From Nocardia alni (GTDB taxonomy: Bacteria; Actinomycetota; Actinomycetes; Mycobacteriales; Mycobacteriaceae), in assembly GCF_019038435.1 (NCBI RefSeq), contig NZ_JAGPOX010000037.1, positions 1 to 64,000 on the forward strand: a stretch of 64,000 nucleotides of DNA. The letters are read 5' to 3'. The notes under the pieces were generated by a model. It was not told where the DNA came from. It made no database searches and was given only the letters and a program-made list of their open reading frames with translations. Made by a program: the position numbers and the translations under genes. Shown here in pieces: positions 31,573-40,221 of the stretch (the first letter of the stretch is position 1; each line of letters begins with the position of its first letter).

Positions 31573-31692
31573 TTCACCCCCATGATGACCGAATGTGTCG
31601 ACTCGGGCGCATATTCGTGACGAGTATTCATCGCTCTCTTCTACTGTGTGCGAATTTCCTTGCTATCGAACGAATTACAGCTGTCGAACCAT

Positions 31693-32988
31693 TTACACAT
31701 GCATGGGGGGATTGAGGTGTACCGCGACGTCGTTGATCGCGATTCGCGCGGAGGTGAGCCGGGCGGACACACAGCCCGCGGCCGACCCGTCGGTGGTCCA
31801 GACGCTCACGCACGGCGAGTACGGGTCGTTGGCCAGGGCAACCGCCTGTTCGACATCCGCGACACGCACCACGGCAAGCACCGGGCCGAGGATCTGCTGG
31901 GTGAGCACGGTCATCGCCGGATCGGCGTCGGCCAGCACCGTCGGCTCGAAGGTATGCCCCGAACCGGATCCGCCCACCCGCGCCTCGGCGCCCCGCGAGA
32001 CCGCGTCGGTGACCTGCTCCTGCACCCGCTGTACATGCGCCGCCGAGGCCATCACCTCGACCGTGCTGTCGTCGGGGTCCTGGGCGCCGAAGGCGACGAC
32101 CTCCTCGACCAGGCGATCGATGAACGAATCGTAGACCGCCGACTCCACGAACACCCGTTCGATGCTGCCGCAGCTCTGCCCCGAGCCGGCCAGGCCGCCC
32201 AGGGCGATCCCCGCCGCCGCCCGGGCCATGTCGACGCCGGCCAGCACGATGGCCGAGGATTTACCACCCAGTTCGAGGCGGCACGGAATCAGCCGGGCCG
32301 CCGCGCGCAGCGCGACCACCTTGCCGGTCTCCGGCGAACCGGCGAAGTGGACGAGGTCCACCGAATCGACCACCGCGGGCCCGGCATCGTGCCCGACGAC
32401 GGAGTCCAGCACCTGCGGCGCGCCCAGACCGGCCCATCCGGCGACCAGTGTGCGCATCGTCAGCGGCGTCACCGACGACGGCTTGACCACCACCGCCGAT
32501 CCGGCCAGCAGCGCCGGGATCAGCTCGAGCAGCGGAGCGGCCATCGGGAATGTCCAGGTGGAGATGATCCCGACGACCGCGCACGGGCGGTGCGCGATGG
32601 CCAGTTGCAGCGCGGTGTTCGCCGCGCCGCCGATGCGCGCGCGGCGCGGGCCCAGGAAGTCGGCGGCGCGGGTGCGGTGGTAGTCCAGGGCATCGATGCC
32701 GACGCGGAACTCGCGGTACGCGGCGGCGGACGACTTACCTGTCTCCAGGGCCAGCACCTCGACGATGGCATCGGCGTTGCTCAACAGCCAGTCCCGGAAT
32801 CTGGTGAGCCAGTTGGCCCGTCCCACCACGCCCAGGGCGCGCCATGCCTCCTGCGCCTCGCGCAGTCCGGCGACGACCGCCTGCACCCGTTCGGGTGAGT
32901 GCGTCGGTAATACACCCAGAGCGCGACCGTCGGCGGGCGCGGTCACGGTGATCCAGGAGTCTCGGGAATTCGAGGGGGTCGACAGCAT
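31693..32988 (-). CDS. Aldehyde dehydrogenase, C-terminally short
   Basis: ATG 32988 gives 431 residues. The NAD-binding and catalytic parts are intact: GIISTWTFPMAAPL, KPSSVTPL, FAGSPETGKVV, the general base in LELGGKSS and the nucleophile in GSGQSCGSIERV. The protein stops at SARIAINDVAVHLNPPMHV. Most family members are ~480-500 residues and continue with an LPFGGVGxSGxGR segment and an oligomerisation strand. No other frame downstream restores them, so this is a real truncation of ~50 residues. It may be inactive or assemble differently. It is divergent from the first AraC gene. Confidence 0.82.
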   Translation of the reverse strand: MLSTPSNSRDSWITVTAPADGRALGVLPTHSPERVQAVVAGLREAQEAWRALGVVGRANWLTRFRDWLLSNADAIVEVLALETGKSSAAAYREFRVGIDALDYHRTRAADFLGPRRARIGGAANTALQLAIAHRPCAVVGIISTWTFPMAAPLLELIPALLAGSAVVVKPSSVTPLTMRTLVAGWAGLGAPQVLDSVVGHDAGPAVVDSVDLVHFAGSPETGKVVALRAAARLIPCRLELGGKSSAIVLAGVDMARAAAGIALGGLAGSGQSCGSIERVFVESAVYDSFIDRLVEEVVAFGAQDPDDSTVEVMASAAHVQRVQEQVTDAVSRGAEARVGGSGSGHTFEPTVLADADPAMTVLTQQILGPVLAVVRVADVEQAVALANDPYSPCVSVWTTDGSAAGCVSARLTSARIAINDVAVHLNPPMHV

Positions 32989-33267
32989 TCGGGATTCACT
33001 CCGGACGTGGCGGGGACGGAAGAGGAGCCGCACCGCGAACGTATGGCTCACCGGTCTGTTGGAGGAATGACCGGGCCGAAGGGGACGATGACCGATCGCG
33101 ATGCGGCATACGAGAAACCGTATGGCTATCACGAAGGGTTCAACCAGTGCATGTTGGGCCAGGAACCGGCGAATATGGGACGCCCCCAGCAAACTTACCG
33201 CGCAGTAAAATGTACGGGCGCACCGCATTTCGCCGCGAACAGACGCCGATTCTGCGAGGATTTCCAG

Positions 33268-34317
33268 GTGAGCGATGCGAGGATGTCGGAGGATTCCACC
33301 CGCGTGCGTTCCGTCAGCGGTGCGGCACTGCTGATGGAGTTCGCGGCAAGTCGCGGTCTGTCCGCGCCGTCGCTGCTGGCCGAAACCGGTATCCGCCCGG
33401 ACAAATTGGCCGATCCGACCGCTGAAATCACGCTCGCCCAGGAGATCGCGCTGATCCGCAAGGTCGTCGCGGCGGTCGACGACGAGCCCGGAATGGGGCT
33501 TATGGCGGGATTGATGTGTCACGCACCGAACTTCGGCGTCCTGGGCTTCGCGGTGATGAGCAGCCCATCGGTGCGCCGGGCCGCGGAGATCACGATCCAG
33601 TACGCCGATCTGGGAGTCAGCTTCGCCGAACATCGGATCGAAAACCACGGCCCGGAGTTCCGGTTCATCCGCGACGACCACGCCGTACCGGCCGACATCC
33701 ACCGCTTCGTGCTCGAGCGCGATATCGCGGCCATCTCGACCATCCAGCAGGATCTGCTGGGCACGCGAATTCCCATCATCCGGGCCGATCTCACCGCCGA
33801 GGCCCATCCGATCTACGAGATGTTCGCGACGCTGCTGGGCGTGGACAACATCACCTACGGCATGGAGCAGACCGTCCTGGTCGGACATGCGAGCAGCCTG
33901 GAACTGCCCCTTCCGCAGGCCAATTCGGTGACCGCGCACTTCTACGAGAAACAGTGCGCGGAACTGATCCAGCGCCGCCGCACCCGCACGGGCCTGTCCG
34001 CCCGGGTACGGGAGCTGCTGATCCGGCACGGCGGTGTCGCCGACCAGTCGCGCATCGCCGCCGACCTCGATGTCAGCGTGCGCACCCTGCGTCGCCGTCT
34101 CGCGGGTGAGGGCACCACATTTCGCGAGGTCAGCAACGAGACCGTCGGCCTGCTCGCCGAGGAGATGCTGATCACCGGGCTCACCGTCGAACACGTCGCC
34201 GATCGACTCGGCTACTCCAGCGTCTCGGCCTTCACCACCGCCTTCCGCGCGTGGAAGGGGCAGTCTCCGGGTACTTTCGCGCGAACGAATCGGGGACGCG
34301 CGGCGATTCGAGTTTAG
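33268..34317 (+). CDS. AraC-family regulator with OruR/ArgR-type ligand domain (paralogue 1)
   Basis: GTG 33268 has GAGGA 8 nt upstream and gives 349 residues. Residues ~1-200 form the 'Arabinose-bd' domain (RSVSGAALLMEFAASRGL, ITLAQEIALIRKVV, CHAPNFGVLGFAVMSS). The C-terminal ~85 residues hold two HTHs: SRIAADLDVSVRTLRRRL and VEHVADRLGYSSVSAFTTAF. It is a close paralogue of the next gene, and both keep the same length and motifs. The ALDH gene diverges from it and is a plausible target. Confidence 0.9.
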   Translation: MSDARMSEDSTRVRSVSGAALLMEFAASRGLSAPSLLAETGIRPDKLADPTAEITLAQEIALIRKVVAAVDDEPGMGLMAGLMCHAPNFGVLGFAVMSSPSVRRAAEITIQYADLGVSFAEHRIENHGPEFRFIRDDHAVPADIHRFVLERDIAAISTIQQDLLGTRIPIIRADLTAEAHPIYEMFATLLGVDNITYGMEQTVLVGHASSLELPLPQANSVTAHFYEKQCAELIQRRRTRTGLSARVRELLIRHGGVADQSRIAADLDVSVRTLRRRLAGEGTTFREVSNETVGLLAEEMLITGLTVEHVADRLGYSSVSAFTTAFRAWKGQSPGTFARTNRGRAAIRV

Positions 34318-34438
34318 CAATCTGTCAGCAATCATGATCATCGCCGACACCTCGACATCGCACCGCCCGCTTGCTGCCGATTCGCCCGAACCGCCCCGTT
34401 CGCCAGCGAGACTCAGCAACCTCTGAGACGATTTCTGG

Positions 34439-35500
34439 ATGGAGGATGTGGGGATCCATGCCGCGGCCGGGAACGAGCCCACCCGGGTGCGATCCATCGC
34501 GAGCGCCTCACTACTGGTCGATTTCGCGGTGGCGCGCGGCTTGCCCGTGTCAACAGTGCTGCGGGGCAGCAGGATTCGGGAAGAGCAGCTCAGAGAGCCG
34601 AACACCGAGATCACCCTCGCCCAGGAGATCACGGTGCTGCGCAACGTCGTGACCGGGGTCCGCAATGAGCCCGGTATGGGGTTGATGTCCGGATTGCTCT
34701 GTCACGCACCGAATTTCGGTGCGTTCGGATTCGCGATGATGAGCAGCAGAACCCTGTACGAGGCCACCGAGGTCGGCATGCGCTATGTGGACCAGTCCTT
34801 CGCCATCGCCCGGCACTCGTTCGAACATCACGGCGACGAGCTGTGGCGGGTGCGCGACGATCGCGAGGTGCCCGCCGACCTGCGCCGGTTCGCGATGGAG
34901 CGCGATTTCGCGGCCGCGGCGACCATCCAGCAGGACATGTCGATCACCCGGGTCCCGGTCCTGCGGGTGGAGATAGCCGCCGCCGCGCACCCGGTCTACG
35001 AGATGTACGGGGCCATGCTCGATGTGGACAGTCTCGTGTTCGGCGCGGAGCGGACGGTCACGGTGTGGCGCGCGGGCACGCTCGATATGGAAATGCCACA
35101 GGCGAATCCGACCATGGCCGAGTACTACCGGCAGCAGTGCGAGGAGATCATGCAGCGCCGGCGCGGCCGCACCGGGATCAGCGCGCAGGTCCGCACGATG
35201 CTGCTGCGCCGCGGCGGCCTGGCCGATCAGTCCCATATCGCCTCGGACCTGGGCATCGGTGTGCGCACCCTGCGGCGACGGCTGGCCGGCGAGGGCGTCA
35301 CCTTCCGTGAGCTGTCCGCCGAGACCCTGGGGCTGCTCGCCGAGGAGTTGCTGATCACCGGCCTGACGGTCGAGCAGGTGGCCGAGCGGCTGGGCTATTC
35401 CAGCGTCTCGGCCTTCACCACCGCCTTCCGTGGTTGGAAGGGACAGTCGCCGGGAAGTTTCGCCCGGGAGAACCGCGGCCGCGTCTCGGCGAAGTTGTAG
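34439..35500 (+). CDS. AraC-family regulator with OruR/ArgR-type ligand domain (paralogue 2)
   Basis: The product has 353 residues from ATG 34439, 121 nt after paralogue 1. The same elements recur in order: RSIASASLLVDFAVARGL, ITLAQEITVLRNVV, CHAPNFGAFGFAMMSS, then SHIASDLGIGVRTLRRRL and VEQVAERLGYSSVSAFTTAF. The HTH part is nearly identical to its neighbour while the ligand domain differs more, as expected after tandem duplication with effector divergence. The recognition helices are close enough that both may bind the same sites. Confidence 0.9.
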   Translation: MEDVGIHAAAGNEPTRVRSIASASLLVDFAVARGLPVSTVLRGSRIREEQLREPNTEITLAQEITVLRNVVTGVRNEPGMGLMSGLLCHAPNFGAFGFAMMSSRTLYEATEVGMRYVDQSFAIARHSFEHHGDELWRVRDDREVPADLRRFAMERDFAAAATIQQDMSITRVPVLRVEIAAAAHPVYEMYGAMLDVDSLVFGAERTVTVWRAGTLDMEMPQANPTMAEYYRQQCEEIMQRRRGRTGISAQVRTMLLRRGGLADQSHIASDLGIGVRTLRRRLAGEGVTFRELSAETLGLLAEELLITGLTVEQVAERLGYSSVSAFTTAFRGWKGQSPGSFARENRGRVSAKL

Positions 35501-35641
35501 CCTCGGCGCTTCGTTCCGCCCGAACCACCGAGTTCCGGCCACGCCGACAGACTTCGGGCCAGGCTAAGCGGGCGGATGCCGTGCTCCGAGTCGGCGATGA
35601 CTCATCTCGGCCGCTCTGCGATGTGCCCGCACGTAGCCATC

Positions 35642-35656
35642 TGCCCTAACAGGGCA
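35642..35656. promoter_or_regulatory. Inverted repeat upstream of the hdeD-like promoter
   Basis: TGCCCT and AGGGCA form a perfect 6-bp inverted repeat around AAC. It ends 10 nt before TATATT (35667-35672), a possible -10 element, so it covers the -35 area of the HdeD-like gene. Confidence 0.4.
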
Positions 35657-35697
35657 AATATGCCGCTATATTGTTTAGCTGCCATTATCCTTCCATT

Positions 35698-36288
35698 ATG
35701 GTATCCAGCAAAGAAGGAGTTTCCGAAGGGCCGCTGCATCAGCTGGCCCGCGGTGCGTGGCAGTCGTTGTTGATCATCGGCATCGCGTCGGTGGTCATCG
35801 GCATCATGATCCTGGCGTGGCCGGGGCCGACCCTGGTCGTCGCGGGCATTCTGTTCGGCTTCTACCTGCTGTTTTCCGGGATCTTGCAGCTGGTGGCGGC
35901 GATGGGGCCCCAGGTGGGCACCGGATGGCGGGTGTTGTCCATCGTCAGCGGCATCCTGTCGTTCATTCTGGCGGTGTTCTGCTTCCGGAACATCGGTTCA
36001 TCGCTGGTCCTGCTCGCGCTGTGGATCGCGGTGAGCTGGCTGTTCCGCGGGATGGCGGTGCTGATCGGCGGCGTGGAAGCCGCGCCGGGGCAGTCCGGCA
36101 AGGGCTGGACGATCCTGTTCGGCGTCCTGTTGCTGCTGTCCGGAGTGGTCCTGGTCGTGTGGCCGATCCACTCGATCGCGGCGCTGACCCTGCTGGCCGG
36201 ATGGTGGCTGTTGTTCGTCGGCGTCGTGGAGATCGTGCACGCCTTCCGGGTGCGCAGCGCGGCCAAGCACACACTCGGCGAACTGTAG
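35698..36288 (+). CDS. HdeD/DUF308 family membrane protein
   Basis: ATG 35698 gives 196 residues with six helices in three repeated pairs (SLLIIGIASVVIGIMIL, GILFGFYLLFSGILQLV, LLLLSGVVLVVWP, AALTLLAGWWLLFVGVVEI). The motif WPGPTLVVAGILFG is typical of DUF308. In enterobacteria HdeD helps acid resistance; the role in actinobacteria is not known. No ribosome-binding site precedes the ATG, so a leaderless transcript from the TATATT promoter is possible, though the distance (~26 nt) would leave a short leader. Confidence 0.85.
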   Translation: MVSSKEGVSEGPLHQLARGAWQSLLIIGIASVVIGIMILAWPGPTLVVAGILFGFYLLFSGILQLVAAMGPQVGTGWRVLSIVSGILSFILAVFCFRNIGSSLVLLALWIAVSWLFRGMAVLIGGVEAAPGQSGKGWTILFGVLLLLSGVVLVVWPIHSIAALTLLAGWWLLFVGVVEIVHAFRVRSAAKHTLGEL

Positions 36289-36302
36289 TCCGGCGACATC
36301 TC

Positions 36303-36359
36303 GCATACCACCGCGAATCTCGGGCTCCGGCAACGGTTCCCGACATCGCGGTGGTGTGC
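36303..36359. terminator. Long bidirectional hairpin between convergent genes
   Basis: GCATACCACCGCGA pairs with TCGCGGTGGTGTGC over 14 positions with one G-T wobble, enclosing a 29-nt loop. It lies between the stops of the HdeD-like (36288) and acyl-CoA dehydrogenase (36380) genes. Confidence 0.65.
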
Positions 36360-36379
36360 CCGCGTTGCGGGGTGGGGCG

Positions 36380-37588
36380 TCAGTACGACGTCGGCAGGTC
36401 CAGTACGTGCTCGCCGATGTAGTTGAGCACCATCTCCCGGCTCACCGGCGCGGAGCGCATCAGCCGGGCGGTGAACCACATCTCGGCCAGGCCGTACTCG
36501 GCGGTCAGGCCGTTGCCGCCGTGCACCTGGATGGACTGGTCCAGCGCCTGCAAACCGGCCTCGGCCGCGGCGAATTTCGCCATATTGGCCGCTGCGGCGG
36601 CGTCGTGCCCGGAGTCGTAGAGCTGCGCGGCCGAGCGGGTGGCCAGCCGGGCCAATTCCACCGCGATGTGGGATTCGGCCAGCGGATGCGAAATTCCTTG
36701 ATGCGCACCGATGGGCACCGACCACACGCGGCGCTGCTTGGCATAGTCGACGGCCTTGGCGATGGCGTAGACGCCGATGCCGACGCTGATCGCCGCGGCC
36801 AGAATGCGTTCCGGATTCAGCCCCGCGAACACCTGCGGTAATCCCCTGCCGTGCATGCCGATCAGCGCGCTCTGCGCCAGGTGGACCTCGTCCAGGAATA
36901 CCGTGAACTGATGGTCCGGCGAGACCACCGCCGTCGTCATCGGCTGCAGCGTCACACCCTTCGCCTCGGCCGGAACGACGAATAACGACAGCGGATTTCG
37001 CCGCTCGTCCGGCACGTCGATCGCGCGTGCGACGACCAGCAGCGCATCTGCCTCGTCGGCGGCGGAGATGAAACATTTTCCGCCCGAGACGATCCAGCCA
37101 TCGCCCTCGGCGCGGGCGAAGGTGCGCAGCACGTGACTGTTGGACCCGGCGTCGGGTTCGGTGAGTGCGAACGCCATCTTCAAGGTGCCGTCGGCCAGGC
37201 CGGGCAGCCACATGCGGGCCAGCTCCACCGAACCGTGCGCGGCGATGATGGACCCGCAGATGGCCGGGGAGATCACTGTGAGCAGCAGTGGAATACCGTG
37301 GGCAGCAAGCTCTTCCACGACAATTTCCAATTCGGTCAAGCCCGCGCCGCCGCCACCGTACACGGCGGGCAGATGGACGCCCAGCATGCCGGCGGCGCCC
37401 AGATCGGCCCACAGCTCATCGAGTTTCCCGCCGGTGCGCGTGCGCTCCAGGAAGTATTCCGCTCCGTATTTCGTCGCGATCTGCGCGACCGACTCACGCA
37501 ACATTCGCTGTTCGGCGGTATCGACAACGAGACCCTGCACGGCTGCCCCATTTCCTTCAGGTATCGCGACTTCAACCGTACCCGACAC
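36380..37588 (-). CDS. Acyl-CoA dehydrogenase
   Basis: GTG 37588 gives 402 residues; GTG 37540 (start MQGLVVDTAEQ) is an alternative. The family motifs are present: FALTEPDAGSNSHVLRTFA (flavin and substrate binding), GGKCFISAADEADALLV, and the C-terminal IQVHGGNGLTAEYGLAEMWF. The catalytic base is expected near the GGNGL/AEYGLAEMWF segment of short-chain-type enzymes; the exact Glu cannot be assigned here. It oxidises an acyl-CoA to the enoyl-CoA, with unknown chain specificity. It stands alone on this strand. Confidence 0.88.
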   Translation of the reverse strand: MSGTVEVAIPEGNGAAVQGLVVDTAEQRMLRESVAQIATKYGAEYFLERTRTGGKLDELWADLGAAGMLGVHLPAVYGGGGAGLTELEIVVEELAAHGIPLLLTVISPAICGSIIAAHGSVELARMWLPGLADGTLKMAFALTEPDAGSNSHVLRTFARAEGDGWIVSGGKCFISAADEADALLVVARAIDVPDERRNPLSLFVVPAEAKGVTLQPMTTAVVSPDHQFTVFLDEVHLAQSALIGMHGRGLPQVFAGLNPERILAAAISVGIGVYAIAKAVDYAKQRRVWSVPIGAHQGISHPLAESHIAVELARLATRSAAQLYDSGHDAAAAANMAKFAAAEAGLQALDQSIQVHGGNGLTAEYGLAEMWFTARLMRSAPVSREMVLNYIGEHVLDLPTSY

Positions 37589-37797
37589 GCATGGGCGATA
37601 TAGCCGATATGTATCGACAATCGTGCACCTCGGGCCGGGTGCGGATCCCAGCTACCAGCGGCCCGCGCCGACGACACGGGGCATACCGAGACGACCGTGC
37701 GATTCAGGCATGCGTACACGGATCGATCACGCCGCGCTGGCATACTTGGAGCTAGCCGTGCACCGGTAACCACGGATCCGACAGTCGAGGGATGGCG

Positions 37798-38010
37798 ATG
37801 GCACGCTCCGACGACAAAAGCCCGAACGACAACGTCCCCGAACAGCAGGGGGCCTTCCTGGGCGTCCCCTACGACTGGCGGCGCCCAACCGGGGCGCGCG
37901 CACTGTCCCGCATGTGGAATCCCGACGATCCGCGTCTGTTCACCCCGAAATCCTTCGGCTGGGGCTACGACCTGAACTTCTACCGGCTGTTGCACTGGCG
38001 CCGCCCCTGA
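37798..38010 (+). CDS. DUF5808 domain small protein
   Basis: ATG 37798 has GAGGG 6 nt upstream; ATG 37792 is too close to it. The 70 residues end in the DUF5808 core WNPDDPRLFTPKSFGWGYDLN followed by FYRLLHW. The N-terminal half is hydrophilic, with FLGVPYDWRRPT just before the core. Function is unknown; the aromatic C terminus may be a membrane or protein contact. Confidence 0.8.
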   Translation: MARSDDKSPNDNVPEQQGAFLGVPYDWRRPTGARALSRMWNPDDPRLFTPKSFGWGYDLNFYRLLHWRRP

Positions 38011-38149
38011 CGCCACCCCAGAGATCCGACTCGCCGGAATATCGATCCGCCGATTTCGGTTAGGTGGACATGGAAACCAAATAGGCTGGCAGTGGTTGTC
38101 ACCGAGGACAGCTTCACCCTCCCGAACACGATCCGAAAAGGAGAACGCC

Positions 38150-38695
38150 ATGTCCACACCCACCGGACTCACCCCGGGGACCTGGGTCATCGACCCCGTG
38201 CATTCCAAGCTCGGCTTCAGCGCGCGACACCTCATGGTCAGCAAGATCCGCGGCCACTTCAAGGACTTCTCCGGTCAGCTGGTCATCAACGAGGACGGCA
38301 CCGCCCAGGCCGATGCGCAGATCCAGGTGGCCTCGGTGACGACCGACAACGATCAGCGCGACGCACACCTGCGGACCGCCGACTTCTTCAAGGCCGAGGA
38401 ATTCCCGACCGCGACGTTCAGCTCGACGGGATTCCGGGTCAACGGGGACGACTTCGAGGTCACGGGCGATTTCACCATCCGCGGTGTGACCAAGCCGGTC
38501 ACGCTGAAGGTCGAATTCACCGGCGTCAACCCGGGCATGGGCCAGGGCCCGGTCGCCGGATTCGAGGCCAGGACGGTCATCAACCGGCGCGACTTCGACA
38601 TCAACATCGATATGCCGCTGCCCGACGGGGGCGGCGTCGTGATCGGCGACAAGATCACCCTCGAGCTGGACATCGAGGTCGGCCTGAAGGGCTGA
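38150..38695 (+). CDS. YceI-family lipocalin-like protein
   Basis: ATG 38150 follows AAGGAG and gives 181 residues. The fold is a lipocalin-like beta barrel: GTWVIDPVHSKLGFSARHLMVSKIRGHF at the N terminus, then DFFKAEEFPTATFSST, TGDFTIRGVTKPVTL and DFDINIDMPL. YceI proteins bind isoprenoids such as octaprenyl-type quinones. There is no signal peptide here, unlike E. coli YceI, so this one is cytoplasmic. A hairpin terminator lies 17 nt past the stop. Confidence 0.9.
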   Translation: MSTPTGLTPGTWVIDPVHSKLGFSARHLMVSKIRGHFKDFSGQLVINEDGTAQADAQIQVASVTTDNDQRDAHLRTADFFKAEEFPTATFSSTGFRVNGDDFEVTGDFTIRGVTKPVTLKVEFTGVNPGMGQGPVAGFEARTVINRRDFDINIDMPLPDGGGVVIGDKITLELDIEVGLKG

Positions 38696-38712
38696 CCCCG
38701 ACGGCCGCGTCG

Positions 38713-38738
38713 CCGGGGCTGAACACGTTCAGCCCCGG
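38713..38738. terminator. Bidirectional hairpin overlapping the MCE gene stop
   Basis: CCGGGGCTGAA and TTCAGCCCCGG form a perfect 11-bp stem with a CACG loop. One arm contains the stop codon of the minus-strand MCE gene (38729-38731), so termination of that gene begins inside its coding sequence. Confidence 0.75.
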
Positions 38739-39808
38739 CAGATCGCCGAGTGTGAGTTGCCGCCGATCTGGTTGAACAGCCCGCGGGGCAGCAGAATGCC
38801 GTAGAGCGAGATGTCCAGGCTGCATACGGTCGCCGAGACGTAGGCGCCGTCCTGGCTGGCCTTGGCCGCATCGGCCAGGATCGAGGGCAGGTCCAGCGCC
38901 GCGTGGTCCAGCTTGTCCCCGTTGGTCAGCAGGAGGGTCAGCACGTCCCGGGTGTCGTTCTGTGCCACGGCCAGTTTCGGCTGGATCCGCGAGATCATGC
39001 GTTGCAGCGAATCCGTGCCATCCGCGATGTGCTCGGTCGAGGACAGCAGTGAGCTGCCCTGCTGGTAAAGCCCGCCGACCAGCGCCCTCGTCTGCGTCAC
39101 CAGGGTCTCGAGCTCGTCGCCTCGCTTGGCCAGGCCCGCCATCACACCGGACAGGTTGGCGATGATGTCGGTCAGGATGGCATCGCGCCGCTGGAAATCC
39201 CCTGCCAGCGCCGCGGCCTGGGTGATGAAGGCGCTCAACGAGACACCGTCGCCCTGCAGCGCCTGGATCAGCGTGCTGGACAGATCGTTGATCTGCTGGG
39301 GCATCAGGTTCTCGAACAGCGGCTGAAATCCGTTGAGCAGGCTCGAGATGTCGAACGAGGGCTCGGTGCGCGCGAGCGGGATGGTCGCGCCCGCGGGCAG
39401 CTGCCCCGGATCGCCCTTGGTTCCCTGCGCCAGTGCGACGTACCGCTGGCCGATCAGGTTCTGGTATCGCACAAGGGCTTTGGTATCGCCGTACAAGCGT
39501 TGCCCGTGCTGCATCCGAAAACGCACGGTGGCAACGTATTTGTTGCCGGCCGGATCACGGGCCAGATCTATCGCGTCGACCTTGCCGACCCGCACACCGG
39601 CGATGCGGACGTCGTCGCCCGTGCGCAGCCCGAGCACATTGCTGAAGGTCGCGCTGTAGGTATCTGTCGGGCCCGACACATTGCGCGCGAGCGTATTCCA
39701 TATCACCGCGGTCACCAGCACCGCCACCAGCGCGAACGCGCCGAATCCGAGCGCACTGCGGCGCAGCTGAGCCCGCGGGCTGTTGGACCGCACACCGGCT
39801 CGCGTCAT
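38729..39808 (-). CDS. Orphan MCE-family lipid-transfer protein
   Basis: ATG 39808 gives 359 residues. One N-terminal helix (LGFGAFALVAVLVTAVIW) is followed by the MCE domain (TYSATFSNVLGLRTGDDVRIAGVRVGKV, then VRYQNLIGQRYVALAQG) and a long helical region that would build the lipid tunnel. The pattern resembles MceB-type members, including the C-terminal CSLDISLYGILLPRG. In mycolata, MCE proteins come in six-gene operons with YrbE permeases; none is nearby, so this is an isolated copy that may join complexes encoded elsewhere. Confidence 0.87.
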   Translation of the reverse strand: MTRAGVRSNSPRAQLRRSALGFGAFALVAVLVTAVIWNTLARNVSGPTDTYSATFSNVLGLRTGDDVRIAGVRVGKVDAIDLARDPAGNKYVATVRFRMQHGQRLYGDTKALVRYQNLIGQRYVALAQGTKGDPGQLPAGATIPLARTEPSFDISSLLNGFQPLFENLMPQQINDLSSTLIQALQGDGVSLSAFITQAAALAGDFQRRDAILTDIIANLSGVMAGLAKRGDELETLVTQTRALVGGLYQQGSSLLSSTEHIADGTDSLQRMISRIQPKLAVAQNDTRDVLTLLLTNGDKLDHAALDLPSILADAAKASQDGAYVSATVCSLDISLYGILLPRGLFNQIGGNSHSAICRG

Positions 39809-40221
39809 CGGGCCGTCGAGATCCGGGGCATCCCCGTCCCTCCGGACGGCGGTATGCCGAGGCGGCAGCCCGCTCGAACAACGCGGGATGCCAACGGGTC
39901 GCGCAGACCCCATCGATACCGTACGAGCACAGCACGCCTCCTCGAACACGTTCGTGGAACCGGAATCACTGCCGACGATCCGGTACAGACAACACCATCG
40001 GCTACCGATTGGCAATCCTGGCGGCCCCGGGCGGTGTCGGCACGGACGGCATCCGGCCCTCCCGCACGCGCTCCGCAGGCACGGCCGGGCAATTTTCGCA
40101 GGCAGGGTGGGTCGTACCGCACCCAGCACGCCCGCAGGAGGTATTTTGCCTAACCACGCTCACCCACCCCGCCGGCTCCGCACGTTCCGCCGGCTCACCG
40201 TCCCCTCAGAGGTTGTCGCTC

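Noticed and set aside
31693..34665. A 990-residue minus-strand frame continuing upstream of the aldehyde dehydrogenase
   Set aside because: The extension runs antisense to both AraC genes and has no dehydrogenase features; the true start is ATG 32988.
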